Assembly: GCF_007644045.2 (NCBI RefSeq)
Contig: NZ_VMDW02000027.1
Location: 1 to 33,218, forward strand
Direction: 5' to 3'
Source: Vogesella urethralis
Lineage (GTDB): Bacteria > Pseudomonadota > Gammaproteobacteria > Burkholderiales > Chromobacteriaceae
DNA length: 33,218 nucleotides
Within the stretch, counting starts at the first letter, position 1. Every line of letters starts with the position of its first letter. A program made the position numbers and the translations under genes. Shown here piece after piece: positions 1 to 7,953 of the stretch. The notes under the pieces were generated by a model, which searched no databases, was not told the origin of the DNA, and worked only from the letters and a program-made list of their open reading frames with translations.

Positions 1-73
1 AACAGGACCGTGAAACGCCTCAGCGCCGATGATAGTGCGGATACCCGTGTGAAAGTAGGACACCGCCAGACTC
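1..73 (+). rRNA. 5S ribosomal RNA, 3' end (partial)
   Basis: The first ~73 bases match the 3' part of a bacterial 5S rRNA: the segments GTGAAACGCC, GCGCCGATGATAGTG and GTGTGAAAGTAGG followed by the closing CGCCAG appear in the right order and spacing. The 5' part lies outside the window, so this is the tail of an rrn operon read on the plus strand. The 3' end is set by analogy with other 5S genes and may be off by a few bases. A strong hairpin terminator follows at once. Confidence 0.93.
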
Positions 74-80
74 CCTTAAG

Positions 81-112
81 ACAAAGCCCAGCTCAAACGA
101 GCTGGGCTTTGT
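81..112 (+). terminator. rrn operon terminator
   Basis: A perfect 13-bp stem (81-93 paired with 100-112; arm ACAAAGCCCAGCT) with a 6-base loop lies 8 bases after the 5S rRNA. The right arm ends in CTTTGT, giving a T-rich 3' side. Position and strength fit the terminator of the rRNA operon. Confidence 0.85.
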
Positions 113-167
113 GCATTGGCGCGGCGAAAACTGCGACCGTGCCCCACCCGACGCTCCCATCTTCCCC

Positions 168-185
168 TTGCGGCCAACCTTGGCC
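168..185 (+). repeat. Full-length copy of the dispersed GCGGCCAAC word
   Basis: TTGCGGCCAACCTTGGCC, the best form of a word found throughout the window. Inside it GGCCAA and TTGGCC form an interrupted palindrome. It lies in the gene-free stretch between the rrn terminator and the ubiquinone hydroxylase gene. Confidence 0.6.
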
Positions 186-202
186 ACGTCGCCCCCCACC
201 CC

Positions 203-257
203 ATGCCGGCCTACGGCCGGCCCCCGGATGCGCCTGCGGCTTATGCCGGGCTACGGC
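203..257. repeat. REP-like intergenic repeat
   Basis: Two near-identical 15-mers, ATGCCGGCCTACGGC (203-217) and ATGCCGGGCTACGGC (243-257), lie 40 bases apart around a CGGATGCGCCTGCGGCTTATG segment. The first can fold back (CCGGC...GCCGG, 206-220). The layout recalls enterobacterial REP/BIME elements, but I cannot assign a family. It falls in the 225-base gap between the rrn terminator and the next gene, where I see no coding sequence. Confidence 0.4.
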
Positions 258-296
258 TATCGATCCGGCAGCTGACGGTTGGCAATGCTGTCATGA

Positions 297-320
297 AAAA
301 GCCCGCTGGCGCGGGCTTTT
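297..320 (-). terminator. Terminator of the UbiH/VisC-family gene (could act both ways)
   Basis: AAAAGCCCGC (297-306) pairs perfectly with GCGGGCTTTT (311-320) across a 4-base loop. The T run on either strand makes it a possible bidirectional terminator. It lies 18 bases beyond the stop codon of the minus-strand hydroxylase gene at 338. Confidence 0.8.
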
Positions 321-337
321 GCTTTGAACATCGCCGA

Positions 338-1579
338 TCAGGCGCGTTTCAGTCTGGGCTTGAGCAGTGCCAGCGGCGGCGGTAGCAGCTGCTCCGGGGT
401 ACTGAGGCCCAGTGCATAACGGATGACTTCTTTCTTCACCGGGCCGCTGTGGTTGGCCAGTTTCAGGCCCAGGTTACGCACGAAGCGCAGCGGGCCACTG
501 TCGTTGCTGAAGCCGTAGCAGAAGGCGTCCATCAGGCGTTGCATGCCGTGGTTGGGCAGCATGCGGCGGCGCTGGTAGCGTTGCAGTACTGCCAGGCTGG
601 CGATGTCTTCGCCTTGTTGCAGCGCCTGCTTCAGCACTTCGCACAGGGCTTCCACGTCCTGGAAGCCGAGGTTGACGCCTTGGCCGGCCAGCGGGTGGAT
701 GGTGTGGGCAGCGTCGCCGGCCAGCGCCACGCCGGCGCGCACGTAGTCTTGCGCGTGGCGACGGATCAGCGCGAAGCTGCCGCGGCTGATGACGTGGGTG
801 AGGGTGGGCAGGGCGTCGGGGAATTCGCGGCTGAATGCGGCGATTAGCGCAGTATCGTCCAGTTGCAGCAGCTGTTGTACCTGTTGCGGCTGGTGGTACC
901 ACACCAGGGAGGCGTAGTCGCCCGGCAGCGGCAGCAGCGATTGCGGGCCGTTGGGGGTGAAGCGCTGCCAAGTGATGTCACGCTCGCCGCCCTGGATGCC
1001 GACGGTAGCGACGAAAGCGTGCATCGGGTATTCGTGGCTGTTGAGGCCGATGCTGGCAGCGTCGCGCACTTGCGAGCGCGCGCCGTCGGCGCCGATCACC
1101 AGGCGGGCGACAAAGCTGCGGCCGCTGGCCAGCTCGATGCGGCTGCCGCCGGCCTGGATGTCCAGCCGCTGGATGCTGTCCGGGCAGATCAGCTGGAGGT
1201 TGGCGTGCTGTTGCAGTGCCTGGGTGCAGGCCAGCTGCACGATGCGGTTTTCGATGATGTGGCCCAGGTTGGCCGCGTCCACTTCGCCAGCGTCGAACAG
1301 GGTGCCGGCGCTGCGGTCGTTTTCCCATACCTGCATGCGCTGGTAAGGCGCGCTGCGCATGGCTTCGATGTGCTGCCAGGCGCCGATGTGTTCCAGCAGC
1401 GCGCGCGAGGCGGGGCTGATGGCGGACACGCGCAGGTCGGGCGGGCTGTCGGGGTCGAAGGCGGGCGGGGCCTGCTGTTCCAGCACGGCGATGTTCAGGC
1501 CGCTGTGGCCCAGCCGGGCAGCGATGGCGGTACCCACCATGCCGCCGCCCACGATGAAGATATCTACATGTTCGACCAT
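338..1579 (-). CDS. UbiH/UbiF/VisC-family FAD-dependent ubiquinone-biosynthesis hydroxylase
   Basis: A 413-residue flavoprotein. It has the N-terminal FAD-binding GGGMVG loop (residues 11-16), the GADGARS motif in the middle and the family signature GDAAHTIHPLAGQGVNLG near residue 290, which contacts FAD. Members add hydroxyl groups to the ring of ubiquinone precursors at the inner face of the membrane. The length matches the family (about 390-415). Which ring position is hydroxylated (UbiH, UbiI, UbiF or UbiM role) cannot be read from the motifs, so no symbol is given. The ATG at 1579 is preceded by a G-rich stretch (GGGGG) that can serve as ribosome binding site. It appears to be transcribed alone: the LysR gene upstream ends 86 bases away and a strong terminator follows. 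Confidence 0.88.
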   Translation of the reverse strand: MVEHVDIFIVGGGMVGTAIAARLGHSGLNIAVLEQQAPPAFDPDSPPDLRVSAISPASRALLEHIGAWQHIEAMRSAPYQRMQVWENDRSAGTLFDAGEVDAANLGHIIENRIVQLACTQALQQHANLQLICPDSIQRLDIQAGGSRIELASGRSFVARLVIGADGARSQVRDAASIGLNSHEYPMHAFVATVGIQGGERDITWQRFTPNGPQSLLPLPGDYASLVWYHQPQQVQQLLQLDDTALIAAFSREFPDALPTLTHVISRGSFALIRRHAQDYVRAGVALAGDAAHTIHPLAGQGVNLGFQDVEALCEVLKQALQQGEDIASLAVLQRYQRRRMLPNHGMQRLMDAFCYGFSNDSGPLRFVRNLGLKLANHSGPVKKEVIRYALGLSTPEQLLPPPLALLKPRLKRA

Positions 1580-1641
1580 AAAACCCCCGATGGCATGCCG
1601 GCGCGGCCGGCAGGAAAGCGGCTACTGTAGCAGCGCACCCC

Positions 1642-1657
1642 GCGGCCAACCTTGGCC
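1642..1657 (+). repeat. Dispersed GCGGCCAAC word, extended copy
   Basis: GCGGCCAACCTTGGCC, 8 bases beyond the stop codon of the minus-strand LysR gene (1666). The GGCCAA/TTGGCC halves can pair. It is one of several copies lying just after a gene end; see the finding on this word. Confidence 0.6.
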
Positions 1658-1665
1658 TGCGTCAA

Positions 1666-2583
1666 TCATGGGTGGCCGAGTGTGGCTTGCAGGCGCGGGA
1701 TGATGAAGCTCATGAAGGCCTGGTATTTGCGCGGCAGCGGCTGCTGGTAGGCAAACACCAGGAACACCGGCCAGCCGGCGGCGCGCCAGTCTGGCAGCAC
1801 TTCGGCCAGGATGCCTTTTTCCACCAGCGGCTGGCCCATATAGCTGGGCAGCAGGCCGATGCCGTGGTGCTGTTTGAGGATGGAGGCCACCACGCTGTAC
1901 TGGTCTACCGTCAGCGCCGGGCGCAGCTTGATGGTGGTTTGCTGCTCCTCGCGCTCCAGCCGCCATTCTTCGCCCTGCTCGCTGTAGTAGGCGTTGCTGA
2001 TCAGGCGGTGTACCTGCAGATCGTCCAGCGTGTGCGGGCTGCCGTGCTCGGCCAGGTAGCCGGGCGAGGCGTACAGTTTTTCCCATACCAGGCCCACCGG
2101 GCGTGCTACCAGGCGGTCGTCGTGCACATTGCGGGTACGCAGGCAGAAGTCCAGCCCTTCCACCACTGGGTCCACCACGCGGTTTTCCACTTGCAGGCGG
2201 ATCTGTAGCTCGGGGAATTCGCTGGCCAGCTCGGCCAGCAGCGGGCCCAGCAGCTGCTGCGCCAGGCCGGCAGAACAGCCGATGCGTAGTGGGCCTTCTA
2301 CCTTGTCTTTGCTTTCCTCGATATCGGTGCGGATGCCGGACAGCAGCAGGCGCAGCTTTTCGGCGTGACGCGCGAGGCGCTGGCCGCTTTCGGTCAGCAC
2401 CACGCGGCGGGTGTTGCGCAGCACCAGCACGGTGCCCAGCTCTTGTTCCAGCTCCTTGATCAGCTGGCTGACGCGGCTTTTGGCGCAGCCCAGGTCGTTG
2501 GCGGCAGCGGTGAAGCTGAGGCAGCGGGCAAGGGCGTCAAAGGCCAGGAGGGCGTCTGGCGGCAGGCTGGGCGTGGCTTTCAT
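1666..2583 (-). CDS. LysR-family transcriptional regulator
   Basis: A 305-residue regulator. The N-terminal winged helix-turn-helix spans about residues 10-70 (LLAFDALARCLSFTAAAN followed by KSRVSQLIKELEQELG), the usual LysR DNA-binding pattern, and the rest is the periplasmic-binding-like effector domain. The ATG at 2583 (MKATPSLPPD) places the helix-turn-helix at the normal distance from the N-terminus; the open frame runs further upstream, but that part is not LysR-like. It begins 37 bases after the stop of the MocR regulator on the same strand, so the two may be co-transcribed. No enzyme gene is divergent from it, so its target is not evident. Family assignment is secure, ligand unknown. 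Confidence 0.9.
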   Translation of the reverse strand: MKATPSLPPDALLAFDALARCLSFTAAANDLGCAKSRVSQLIKELEQELGTVLVLRNTRRVVLTESGQRLARHAEKLRLLLSGIRTDIEESKDKVEGPLRIGCSAGLAQQLLGPLLAELASEFPELQIRLQVENRVVDPVVEGLDFCLRTRNVHDDRLVARPVGLVWEKLYASPGYLAEHGSPHTLDDLQVHRLISNAYYSEQGEEWRLEREEQQTTIKLRPALTVDQYSVVASILKQHHGIGLLPSYMGQPLVEKGILAEVLPDWRAAGWPVFLVFAYQQPLPRKYQAFMSFIIPRLQATLGHP

Positions 2584-2620
2584 GTCAGGGCACAAGCGCG
2601 GTATCGGGCCTGCCAGTGTA

Positions 2621-4066
2621 TCACCGTGCTTGCAATAATTGCGTAGCAAGGCGCTGGCCCAGCGTGGCGATGGCGGCGTCCAGCGCCGGGGTGAACGGTT
2701 GGCCGCAATTGATGCGCAGGCAGTGGCCAAAGCGCGGCTCGGCCGAAAATGCCATGCCCGGCGCAAAGCTGATGCCGTCGGCCAGCGCCGCCTGCAGCAA
2801 GGCGGTGGTGTCGCTGTCCGGCGGGCATTCCACCCACAGCAGCATGCCGCCTTGCGGCTTGCGGATGCGGGTGCCCTTGGGAAAGTGGCGCAGCACCGCG
2901 TCGGCGGTGGCGTGCATCTGGCTGGCCAGCTGCTGGCGGATGCGGGCGCTGGTGCGCTGGTAGTCGCGGCTTTCCAGTACCTCGGCCAGTACCGCCTGTA
3001 ATAGCGGCGACACCGCCAGCGTGCTGCTGGCCTGCAACTGGGCCAGCGCGGCGTGGTGACGGCCGGCGGCTACCCAGCCCAGGCGCAGCGACGGCGCGTA
3101 GCTCTTGGTGAACGAGGCGCAGTAGATCACGTCGTCGTGACGGTCCCAGGCTTTGATTGGCGTGGGACGCTCGCTGCCGTAGTACAGGTCGCCGAACACG
3201 TCGTCTTCGATCAGCGTCAGGCCGTACTGGCTGGCCAGCTGCAGCAGGCGCTTCTTGTGCTCATCCGGCATCAGCGCGCCGGTGGGGTTCTGGAAGTGCG
3301 GCACGCATACCAGGCACTTCACTGCCGGGCCGTGGCGCAGCGCAAACTCCAGCGCTTCCAGCGACAGGCCGGCGTCCGGCGTGCAGGGGATCTCCAGCGC
3401 CTTCAGCCCCAGCCCCTGCAGCGTTTGCAGCAGGCCGAAGTAGACCGGGGTTTCCACCGCCACCGTGTCGCCGGGGCGGGTAAGGTGGCGTAGCGCCAGG
3501 CTGATGCCCTCGGTAATGCCGTGGCAGGGCAGGATGCCGTCCACTGGTAACGATAGCCCGCGTTCGGTGGCCACTTGCTGCAAGCCCAGGCACAGGCGGC
3601 GCTGGATGTCGCCCGGCAGGTGGGCGCCGATCAGCGCCGGCTGGCGTGTCAGCGTGGCTTGCAGCCGGCGCGCCAGCTCGGCCGACGGGTACAGCACTGG
3701 CGACGCCTCGGCCATGTGCAGTTGCCACTGGATGCGGGCATCGCCCAGCTGCAGCAGCGTGGACATGCGGCTTTTGAGGTCCACCAGCGCGGCGGCGGCC
3801 GGCAGCGGTGTGCTGCGCGCGTTGCCGGCTGCCGGGTGAGGCGGCAGCGCGGCAAAGTAGCCGGCGCGCGGCCGGGCGACGACGCGCTGTTGCTGTTCCA
3901 GGTGACGGTAGGCGGCCAGCGCGGTCAGCACGTTCACACCGTGCTGGGCGGCCAGTGCGCGTACCGACGGCAGGCGGCTGCCGGGCGGGTAGTGGCCGCT
4001 ATCCAGTTGTTGCAGCAAGTTGGCCGCAATGCGCTGGTAGATGGCGGGGGAGGCGGTATCGGTCAT
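2621..4066 (-). CDS. MocR-type regulator (GntR HTH fused to PLP aminotransferase fold)
   Basis: A 481-residue fusion. Residues ~8-75 form a GntR winged helix (IYQRIAANLLQQLDSG, then GSRLPSVRALAAQHGVN). Residues ~115-475 are a fold-type I aminotransferase domain with the PLP-binding lysine in SFTKSYAPSLRLGW (K321) and the ENPTG-like motif FQNPTGALMP. MocR regulators use PLP or a PLP-amino-acid adduct as effector and often control PLP synthesis or amino-acid/amine genes. It is divergent from the BenE-type transporter at 4287 (220-base gap), a possible target, and is followed by the LysR gene. An inverted repeat at the start codon (4068-4087) suggests autoregulation. The ATG at 4066 has no clear Shine-Dalgarno site. 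Confidence 0.9.
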   Translation of the reverse strand: MTDTASPAIYQRIAANLLQQLDSGHYPPGSRLPSVRALAAQHGVNVLTALAAYRHLEQQQRVVARPRAGYFAALPPHPAAGNARSTPLPAAAALVDLKSRMSTLLQLGDARIQWQLHMAEASPVLYPSAELARRLQATLTRQPALIGAHLPGDIQRRLCLGLQQVATERGLSLPVDGILPCHGITEGISLALRHLTRPGDTVAVETPVYFGLLQTLQGLGLKALEIPCTPDAGLSLEALEFALRHGPAVKCLVCVPHFQNPTGALMPDEHKKRLLQLASQYGLTLIEDDVFGDLYYGSERPTPIKAWDRHDDVIYCASFTKSYAPSLRLGWVAAGRHHAALAQLQASSTLAVSPLLQAVLAEVLESRDYQRTSARIRQQLASQMHATADAVLRHFPKGTRIRKPQGGMLLWVECPPDSDTTALLQAALADGISFAPGMAFSAEPRFGHCLRINCGQPFTPALDAAIATLGQRLATQLLQAR

Positions 4067-4067
4067 C

Positions 4068-4087
4068 GTTCTGTTATATAGAACAGA
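4068..4087. promoter_or_regulatory. Inverted repeat at the MocR start, possible operator/promoter
   Basis: TCTGTT (4070-4075) and AACAGA (4082-4087) are inverted around a 6-base AT-rich centre, overlapping a second pair GTTCT/AGAAC (4068-4072 and 4080-4084). On the minus strand the centre contains TATAAC, a possible -10 box only about 8 bases before the MocR ATG, which would give a leaderless or nearly leaderless transcript. The repeat is seen directly; its operator role is inferred from position. Confidence 0.45.
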
Positions 4088-4286
4088 CGCGGCGCGCGCC
4101 AGTGTGTTGTAGCCGGCTGTGGCAGGCGGGCCACGCGTTAGCCGCGTACAGTCGCCTTACCGGTGCTGTTCTGCCTGCTGCGTGCGGCGGGCCATACAGC
4201 AAGCGGCTGCCCAGACGGCAGCGCAGCCTGCGGGGGTGCTTGACCCGTGGCGGCCTACCCGGAAGCCTTTTGTATGAAAGAACAGC

Positions 4287-5498
4287 ATGCTGAAACATTT
4301 ACCCCCGTCTACCCTGATCGCCGGTGTACTGACGATTGCCGTCGGCTATACCGGCCCCTTTCTGATCATCGTGCATGCCGCGCAGCAGGCCGGCCTCAGC
4401 GCCGCCGAGCTGGCCAGCTGGCTGTGGGCGGTGTCTATCGGCTCCGGTGTGGTGGGCCTGTGGCTGTCGTGGCGCTGGAAGATGCCCATCATTACCGCCT
4501 GGTCCACGCCTGGCGCCGCGCTGCTGTTGGCCGCGCTGCCCACGGTGAGCTACCCGGAGGCGGTGGGCGGTTATGTTATCGCCGGGTTGCTGGTTTGGCT
4601 GATCGGCATCAGCGGCGCGTTTGATGCGCTGATGAAACGCTTTCCGCCGGCGCTGGCCGCCGCCTTGCTGGCCGGCATCCTGTTCCGTTTTGTGGCCGAG
4701 TTGGTGCCGGCGGTGCGCGAGCACGCGGCGCTGGTGCTGCCGATGGCGCTGATGTTTTTTGTCGGCCGCCGCTTGTGGCCGCGCTACGCGCTGATGGGCG
4801 CACTGGCGCTGGGCGGCGTGTTTCTGGCGGCGACCGGTGGCTTTGCCGCGGCGCCCAGCCTGGCCAGTGCCGCCAGCGGCCCGCTGTGGACCACGCCGGT
4901 GTTTACGCTGGCCGGCCTCAGCAATATTGCGCTGCCGTTGGCGCTGATAGCGCTCACCGGCCAGTTTCTGCCCGGCATGGCAGTGTTGAAGAACGACGGT
5001 TACGACATCCCGGCGCGGGTGCCGGTCAGCGCGCTGGGCGGTGCCTCGCTGCTGCTGGCGCCGTTTGGTTGCCACGGCGTGGTGCTGGCAGCGATCACGG
5101 CGGCGATGTGTACCGGCCCCGAAGCCCACCCGGACCGCGCCCAGCGCTGGAAAGCCGGCGTGGTGGCTGCCTGCTGCTACATCCTGGTGGCGCTGTTTGG
5201 CGGTGCGCTGGTAGCGCTGCTGCTGGTGCTGCCCAAGGCGCTGGTGATGGCGGCGGCGGCGCTGGCGCTGTTCGGCACGCTGGCCGGTTCCCTGTCGGCA
5301 GCGCTGGCCAGCGACACCCAGCGCGAGGCGGCTTTGCTGACCTTTGTGGTGGCGGCGTCGGGGGTGAGTTTTGCCGGTATCGGCGCGCCGCTGTGGGCAC
5401 TGCTGGCCGGTGTGGCGGTGAGCCTGCTGCTGCGCTGGCAGCTACCCAAGCCGGCCAAGGACGCTACTTCCTGCCGCGAAAGCACGGCTAAACGCTGA
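4287..5498 (+). CDS. benE: BenE-family (benzoate/H+ symporter-like) membrane transporter
   Basis: A 403-residue, very hydrophobic protein with about 11-12 predicted membrane segments. The N-terminal region (STLIAGVLTIAVGYTGP) and the segment MPIITAWSTPGAALL around residues 69-83 are characteristic of the BenE/YdcO family, whose founder imports benzoate with protons. Length matches the family (about 390-400). No aromatic catabolism genes lie nearby, so the substrate is uncertain. The ATG at 4287 has only a weak GAAAG upstream; an ATG at 4273 is in another frame. It is divergent from the MocR regulator and ends in a good terminator, so it is probably monocistronic and possibly MocR-controlled. 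Confidence 0.85.
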   Translation: MLKHLPPSTLIAGVLTIAVGYTGPFLIIVHAAQQAGLSAAELASWLWAVSIGSGVVGLWLSWRWKMPIITAWSTPGAALLLAALPTVSYPEAVGGYVIAGLLVWLIGISGAFDALMKRFPPALAAALLAGILFRFVAELVPAVREHAALVLPMALMFFVGRRLWPRYALMGALALGGVFLAATGGFAAAPSLASAASGPLWTTPVFTLAGLSNIALPLALIALTGQFLPGMAVLKNDGYDIPARVPVSALGGASLLLAPFGCHGVVLAAITAAMCTGPEAHPDRAQRWKAGVVAACCYILVALFGGALVALLLVLPKALVMAAAALALFGTLAGSLSAALASDTQREAALLTFVVAASGVSFAGIGAPLWALLAGVAVSLLLRWQLPKPAKDATSCRESTAKR

Positions 5499-5521
5499 AA
5501 AGTGGCAATGCTGCCACTGCA

Positions 5522-5554
5522 CAGGCCACATCCGGCGGATGTTGGCCTGTTTTT
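5522..5554 (+). terminator. Terminator of the benE-like gene
   Basis: CAGGCCACATCC (5522-5533) pairs with GGATGTTGGCCTG (5537-5549) with one bulged base, followed by five T. A smaller hairpin (AGTGGCA/TGCCACT, 5501-5518) sits between it and the stop codon at 5498. Confidence 0.8.
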
Positions 5555-5570
5555 CTATACAAATAGGCGA

Positions 5571-5580
5571 TTGTATACAA
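5571..5580. promoter_or_regulatory. TTGTATACAA palindrome before the aminopeptidase gene
   Basis: A perfect 10-base palindrome 36 bases before the aminopeptidase ATG, with a related half, CTATACAAA, at 5555-5563. TNGTNNNACNA-type palindromes are typical operators of GntR/FadR-subfamily repressors. TATAC within it could also serve as a -10 element. Function is inferred from form and position only. Confidence 0.45.
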
Positions 5581-5616
5581 AAATGCTGGCTTCACCGCTC
5601 ACCACCGGAAGCCACC

Positions 5617-7005
5617 ATGTTCCAGCCCGCCATCTACCAGCAGCGCCGCGACAAGCTTGCTGCCCTGCTGCCCGATAGCCTGATCCTGTTTTTGGGCAAT
5701 GTTGATTCGCCGATGAACTACCACGACAACATTTTCCCCTTCGTGCAGGACAGCTCGTTCCGCTACTTCTTCGGCCTGAACGAGCCGGGCCTGGCCGGCG
5801 TGATGGATACCGCCAGTGGCGACACCACCCTGTTCGGCAACGACCCGGACGTGGCCGATATCGTGTGGACCGGCGAGCTGCCCACGCTGGCCGAGCGCGC
5901 CGCGCGTGCCCAGGTTGGCCGCAGCCAGCCCTACGCTGATCTGGCGGGCGTGCTGGCCGCTGCCCGCGCTGCCGGCCGCAGCGTGCACTACCTGCAGCCC
6001 TACCGTGGCGAAACCGTGCTGGCGCTGGCCGGCCTGCTGGACTGTAACCCGCAAACGGCACAGCAAGGCTACAGCGAGGCGCTGACCCGTGCCGTGGTGA
6101 GCCTGCGCGAAATCAAGGGCGAGGAGGAAATCGCCGAGATGGAAGCTGCGCTGGCGGTGACCCGCGACGCCCACCTGGCCGCCATGCGTGCCGCCCGCCC
6201 TGGCGTGGTGGAACACGCCATCGTCGGCGAAATGGAAGGCATCGTGCGCCGTCACGACTGGCAGCTGGCCTACCCCAGCATCTTCTCGCGCCGTGGTGAG
6301 GTGCTGCACAACCATCATCACGACCAGGTGCTGCAAGCCGGCGACCTGGTGGTCAACGACACCGGCGCCGCCAGTGGCGGTGGCTACGCCAGCGACATCA
6401 CCCGCACCATTCCGGTGGGCGGCAAATTCAGTCCGCGCCAGCGCGAACTGTACGACACCGTGCTGGCCATGCAGTTGGCCGCTATCGACGCCATCCGCCC
6501 CGGCGTGCGCTACCTGGATATCCACAAGCTGTCCGCCCGCGTCATGGTGGAACGCATGAGCGCGCTGGGCTTCTTCCACGGTGACGCCGACGCTATCGTG
6601 GAAAGCGGCGCCTACGCCATTGCCTTCCCGCACGGCCTGGGCCACCAGATCGGCATGGACGTGCACGATATGGAAGGCCTGGGTGAAGACCTGGTGGGCT
6701 ACGGCGACGGCACCGAGCGCAGCCCGCTGTTCGGCCTGGGCTACCTGCGCCTGGGCAAACCGCTGCTGGCCGGCATGGTGATTACCGTGGAGCCGGGCAT
6801 TTACTTCATTCCGGCGCTGATCGATGCCTGGCAAGCCGAAGGCCGCCACGCGCAGTACATCAACTACGCCCATTTCAACGAATACCGCGACTTCGGTGGC
6901 ATCCGCATCGAAGACGACGTGCTGGTCACCGTCGATGGCAGCCGCGTGCTGGGCGAACCCATCGCCAAGACTGCCGACGAAGTCGAGGCCGTCATGGCCG
7001 GTTAA
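5617..7005 (+). CDS. Xaa-Pro aminopeptidase (aminopeptidase P family, M24B)
   Basis: A 462-residue cytosolic metallopeptidase that removes an N-terminal residue preceding proline. The N-terminal third is an AMP_N-type domain; the C-terminal part is the pita-bread catalytic domain. All five metal ligands can be placed: D248 (VNDTGA), D260 (ASDITRT), H343 (HGLGHQIG), E392 (VEPGIYF) and E432 (RIEDDVLVT). The first two aspartates are 12 residues apart, where E. coli PepP has 11. Start chosen at ATG 5617 (MFQPAIY), which has GGAA at 5607-5610; an upstream extension to 5539 would read through the palindrome and shows no family similarity. Monocistronic, between two terminators. Confidence 0.9.
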   Translation: MFQPAIYQQRRDKLAALLPDSLILFLGNVDSPMNYHDNIFPFVQDSSFRYFFGLNEPGLAGVMDTASGDTTLFGNDPDVADIVWTGELPTLAERAARAQVGRSQPYADLAGVLAAARAAGRSVHYLQPYRGETVLALAGLLDCNPQTAQQGYSEALTRAVVSLREIKGEEEIAEMEAALAVTRDAHLAAMRAARPGVVEHAIVGEMEGIVRRHDWQLAYPSIFSRRGEVLHNHHHDQVLQAGDLVVNDTGAASGGGYASDITRTIPVGGKFSPRQRELYDTVLAMQLAAIDAIRPGVRYLDIHKLSARVMVERMSALGFFHGDADAIVESGAYAIAFPHGLGHQIGMDVHDMEGLGEDLVGYGDGTERSPLFGLGYLRLGKPLLAGMVITVEPGIYFIPALIDAWQAEGRHAQYINYAHFNEYRDFGGIRIEDDVLVTVDGSRVLGEPIAKTADEVEAVMAG

Positions 7006-7038
7006 CCGTGTTTCATCGTGCAATACTCCATCACTCAT

Positions 7039-7063
7039 ACCGCCCTCCGGGGCGGTTTTTTTT
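7039..7063 (+). terminator. Terminator of the aminopeptidase gene
   Basis: ACCGCCC (7039-7045) pairs with GGGCGGT (7050-7056) across a 4-base loop and leads into a run of eight T. A textbook intrinsic terminator 34 bases after the stop codon. Confidence 0.93.
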
Positions 7064-7283
7064 GCTTATGCTGTGGTATGGATGGCCAGCTTCATAACAA
7101 ACCGTTACCGATGCTTGCATAAAAAAGCTGTGCATTCCGTGCCGCTGTGCTTAGATGAAAGTACCGGCAAGCAAAGGGGAGTGAGACGGCTTGACCGGCC
7201 CCCCCGCCCGCCCCGGGCGGCAAGACAATCCCAGGGTGCCGTGCCCGTAGCCGGCTGCGGCGCCTGCAAAGAGGAGCATCACC

Positions 7284-7880
7284 ATGGACTACCACGCCCT
7301 GAATACGGTTACCCTGCCTGCCAATACCGACCTGATCCACGTCGAACAGCGCCCGCAACGCCCGGTGACGCTGAAAAGCCCGGCCACCGAAGTGATGACC
7401 GACCTGCGCGTCATCGACCCGATCAGCATCAATGAAGACGCGCTGCTGGATGACGCCCACGCCCGCATGGTGAGCCACGGTATCCGCCTGCTGTTCGTGA
7501 CCGACGCCGACGGCAGCTTTGCCGGCCTGCTGACCGCCACCGACGTGCTGGGCGAGCGCCCGCTGAAGCAGATCCACGAACACGGCAAGCGCCACCGCGA
7601 GATCGTGGTGGGGGACGTGATGACGCCGCGCAAACAGCTGGAAGCGTTGAACCTGGCCGATATCAGCCGCTCCACCGTGGGCCATATCGTGGCCACCATG
7701 AAAGACCTGGGTCGCCAGCACGCGCTGGTGGTGGAGCACAACGCGGCCAGCGGCCACTACGAGGTGTGCGGCCTGTTCTCCACCTCTACCATCGCCCGCC
7801 GCCTGGGCACCTCGCTGAACTTCGTGCGCGTGCCGAAAGCGTTTTCCGAGATCGAACACGCGCTGATGCACGAAGAGTAA
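7284..7880 (+). CDS. CBS-domain protein
   Basis: A 198-residue soluble protein with two CBS motifs and little else. The first spans about residues 34-90 (ATEVMTDLRVIDP, then GIRLLFVTDADGSFAGLLTA), the second about residues 110-185 (VGDVMTPRKQLEALNL, then HALVVE). CBS pairs bind adenosyl ligands such as AMP, ATP or S-adenosylmethionine and sense energy state. No catalytic or channel domain is attached, so the partner is unknown. The ATG at 7284 has a strong AGAGGAG ribosome binding site. The 278-base gap upstream carries the preceding terminator and a GC-rich hairpin (CCGCCCG/CGGGCGG, 7204-7220); I see no other gene there. A terminator follows. Confidence 0.85.
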   Translation: MDYHALNTVTLPANTDLIHVEQRPQRPVTLKSPATEVMTDLRVIDPISINEDALLDDAHARMVSHGIRLLFVTDADGSFAGLLTATDVLGERPLKQIHEHGKRHREIVVGDVMTPRKQLEALNLADISRSTVGHIVATMKDLGRQHALVVEHNAASGHYEVCGLFSTSTIARRLGTSLNFVRVPKAFSEIEHALMHEE

Positions 7881-7903
7881 GCGGCAGCCAGCCTCGCCAT
7901 AGC

Positions 7904-7931
7904 AACCCGGCCCCGCGCCGGGTTTTGTTTT
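7904..7931 (+). terminator. Terminator of the CBS-domain gene
   Basis: AACCCGGC (7904-7911) pairs with GCCGGGTT (7917-7924) across a 5-base loop, followed by TTGTTTTG. It lies between the convergent CBS and Lrp genes. The opposite strand has no good T run, so it should mainly serve the plus strand. Confidence 0.82.
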
Positions 7932-7953
7932 GCCGGCGGCCAACCCTGCGCCG

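Noticed and set aside
5599-7038. A 479-codon open frame opposite the aminopeptidase
   Set aside because: Antisense shadow: the real gene on the plus strand has all metal ligands, while this frame is low-complexity and overlaps the terminator region.
7155-7283. yybP-ykoY (manganese) riboswitch before the CBS-domain gene, suggested by AAAGGGGAGTGAG at about 7173
   Set aside because: The second conserved loop and the closing stem could not be found; a covariance search would be needed to revive it.
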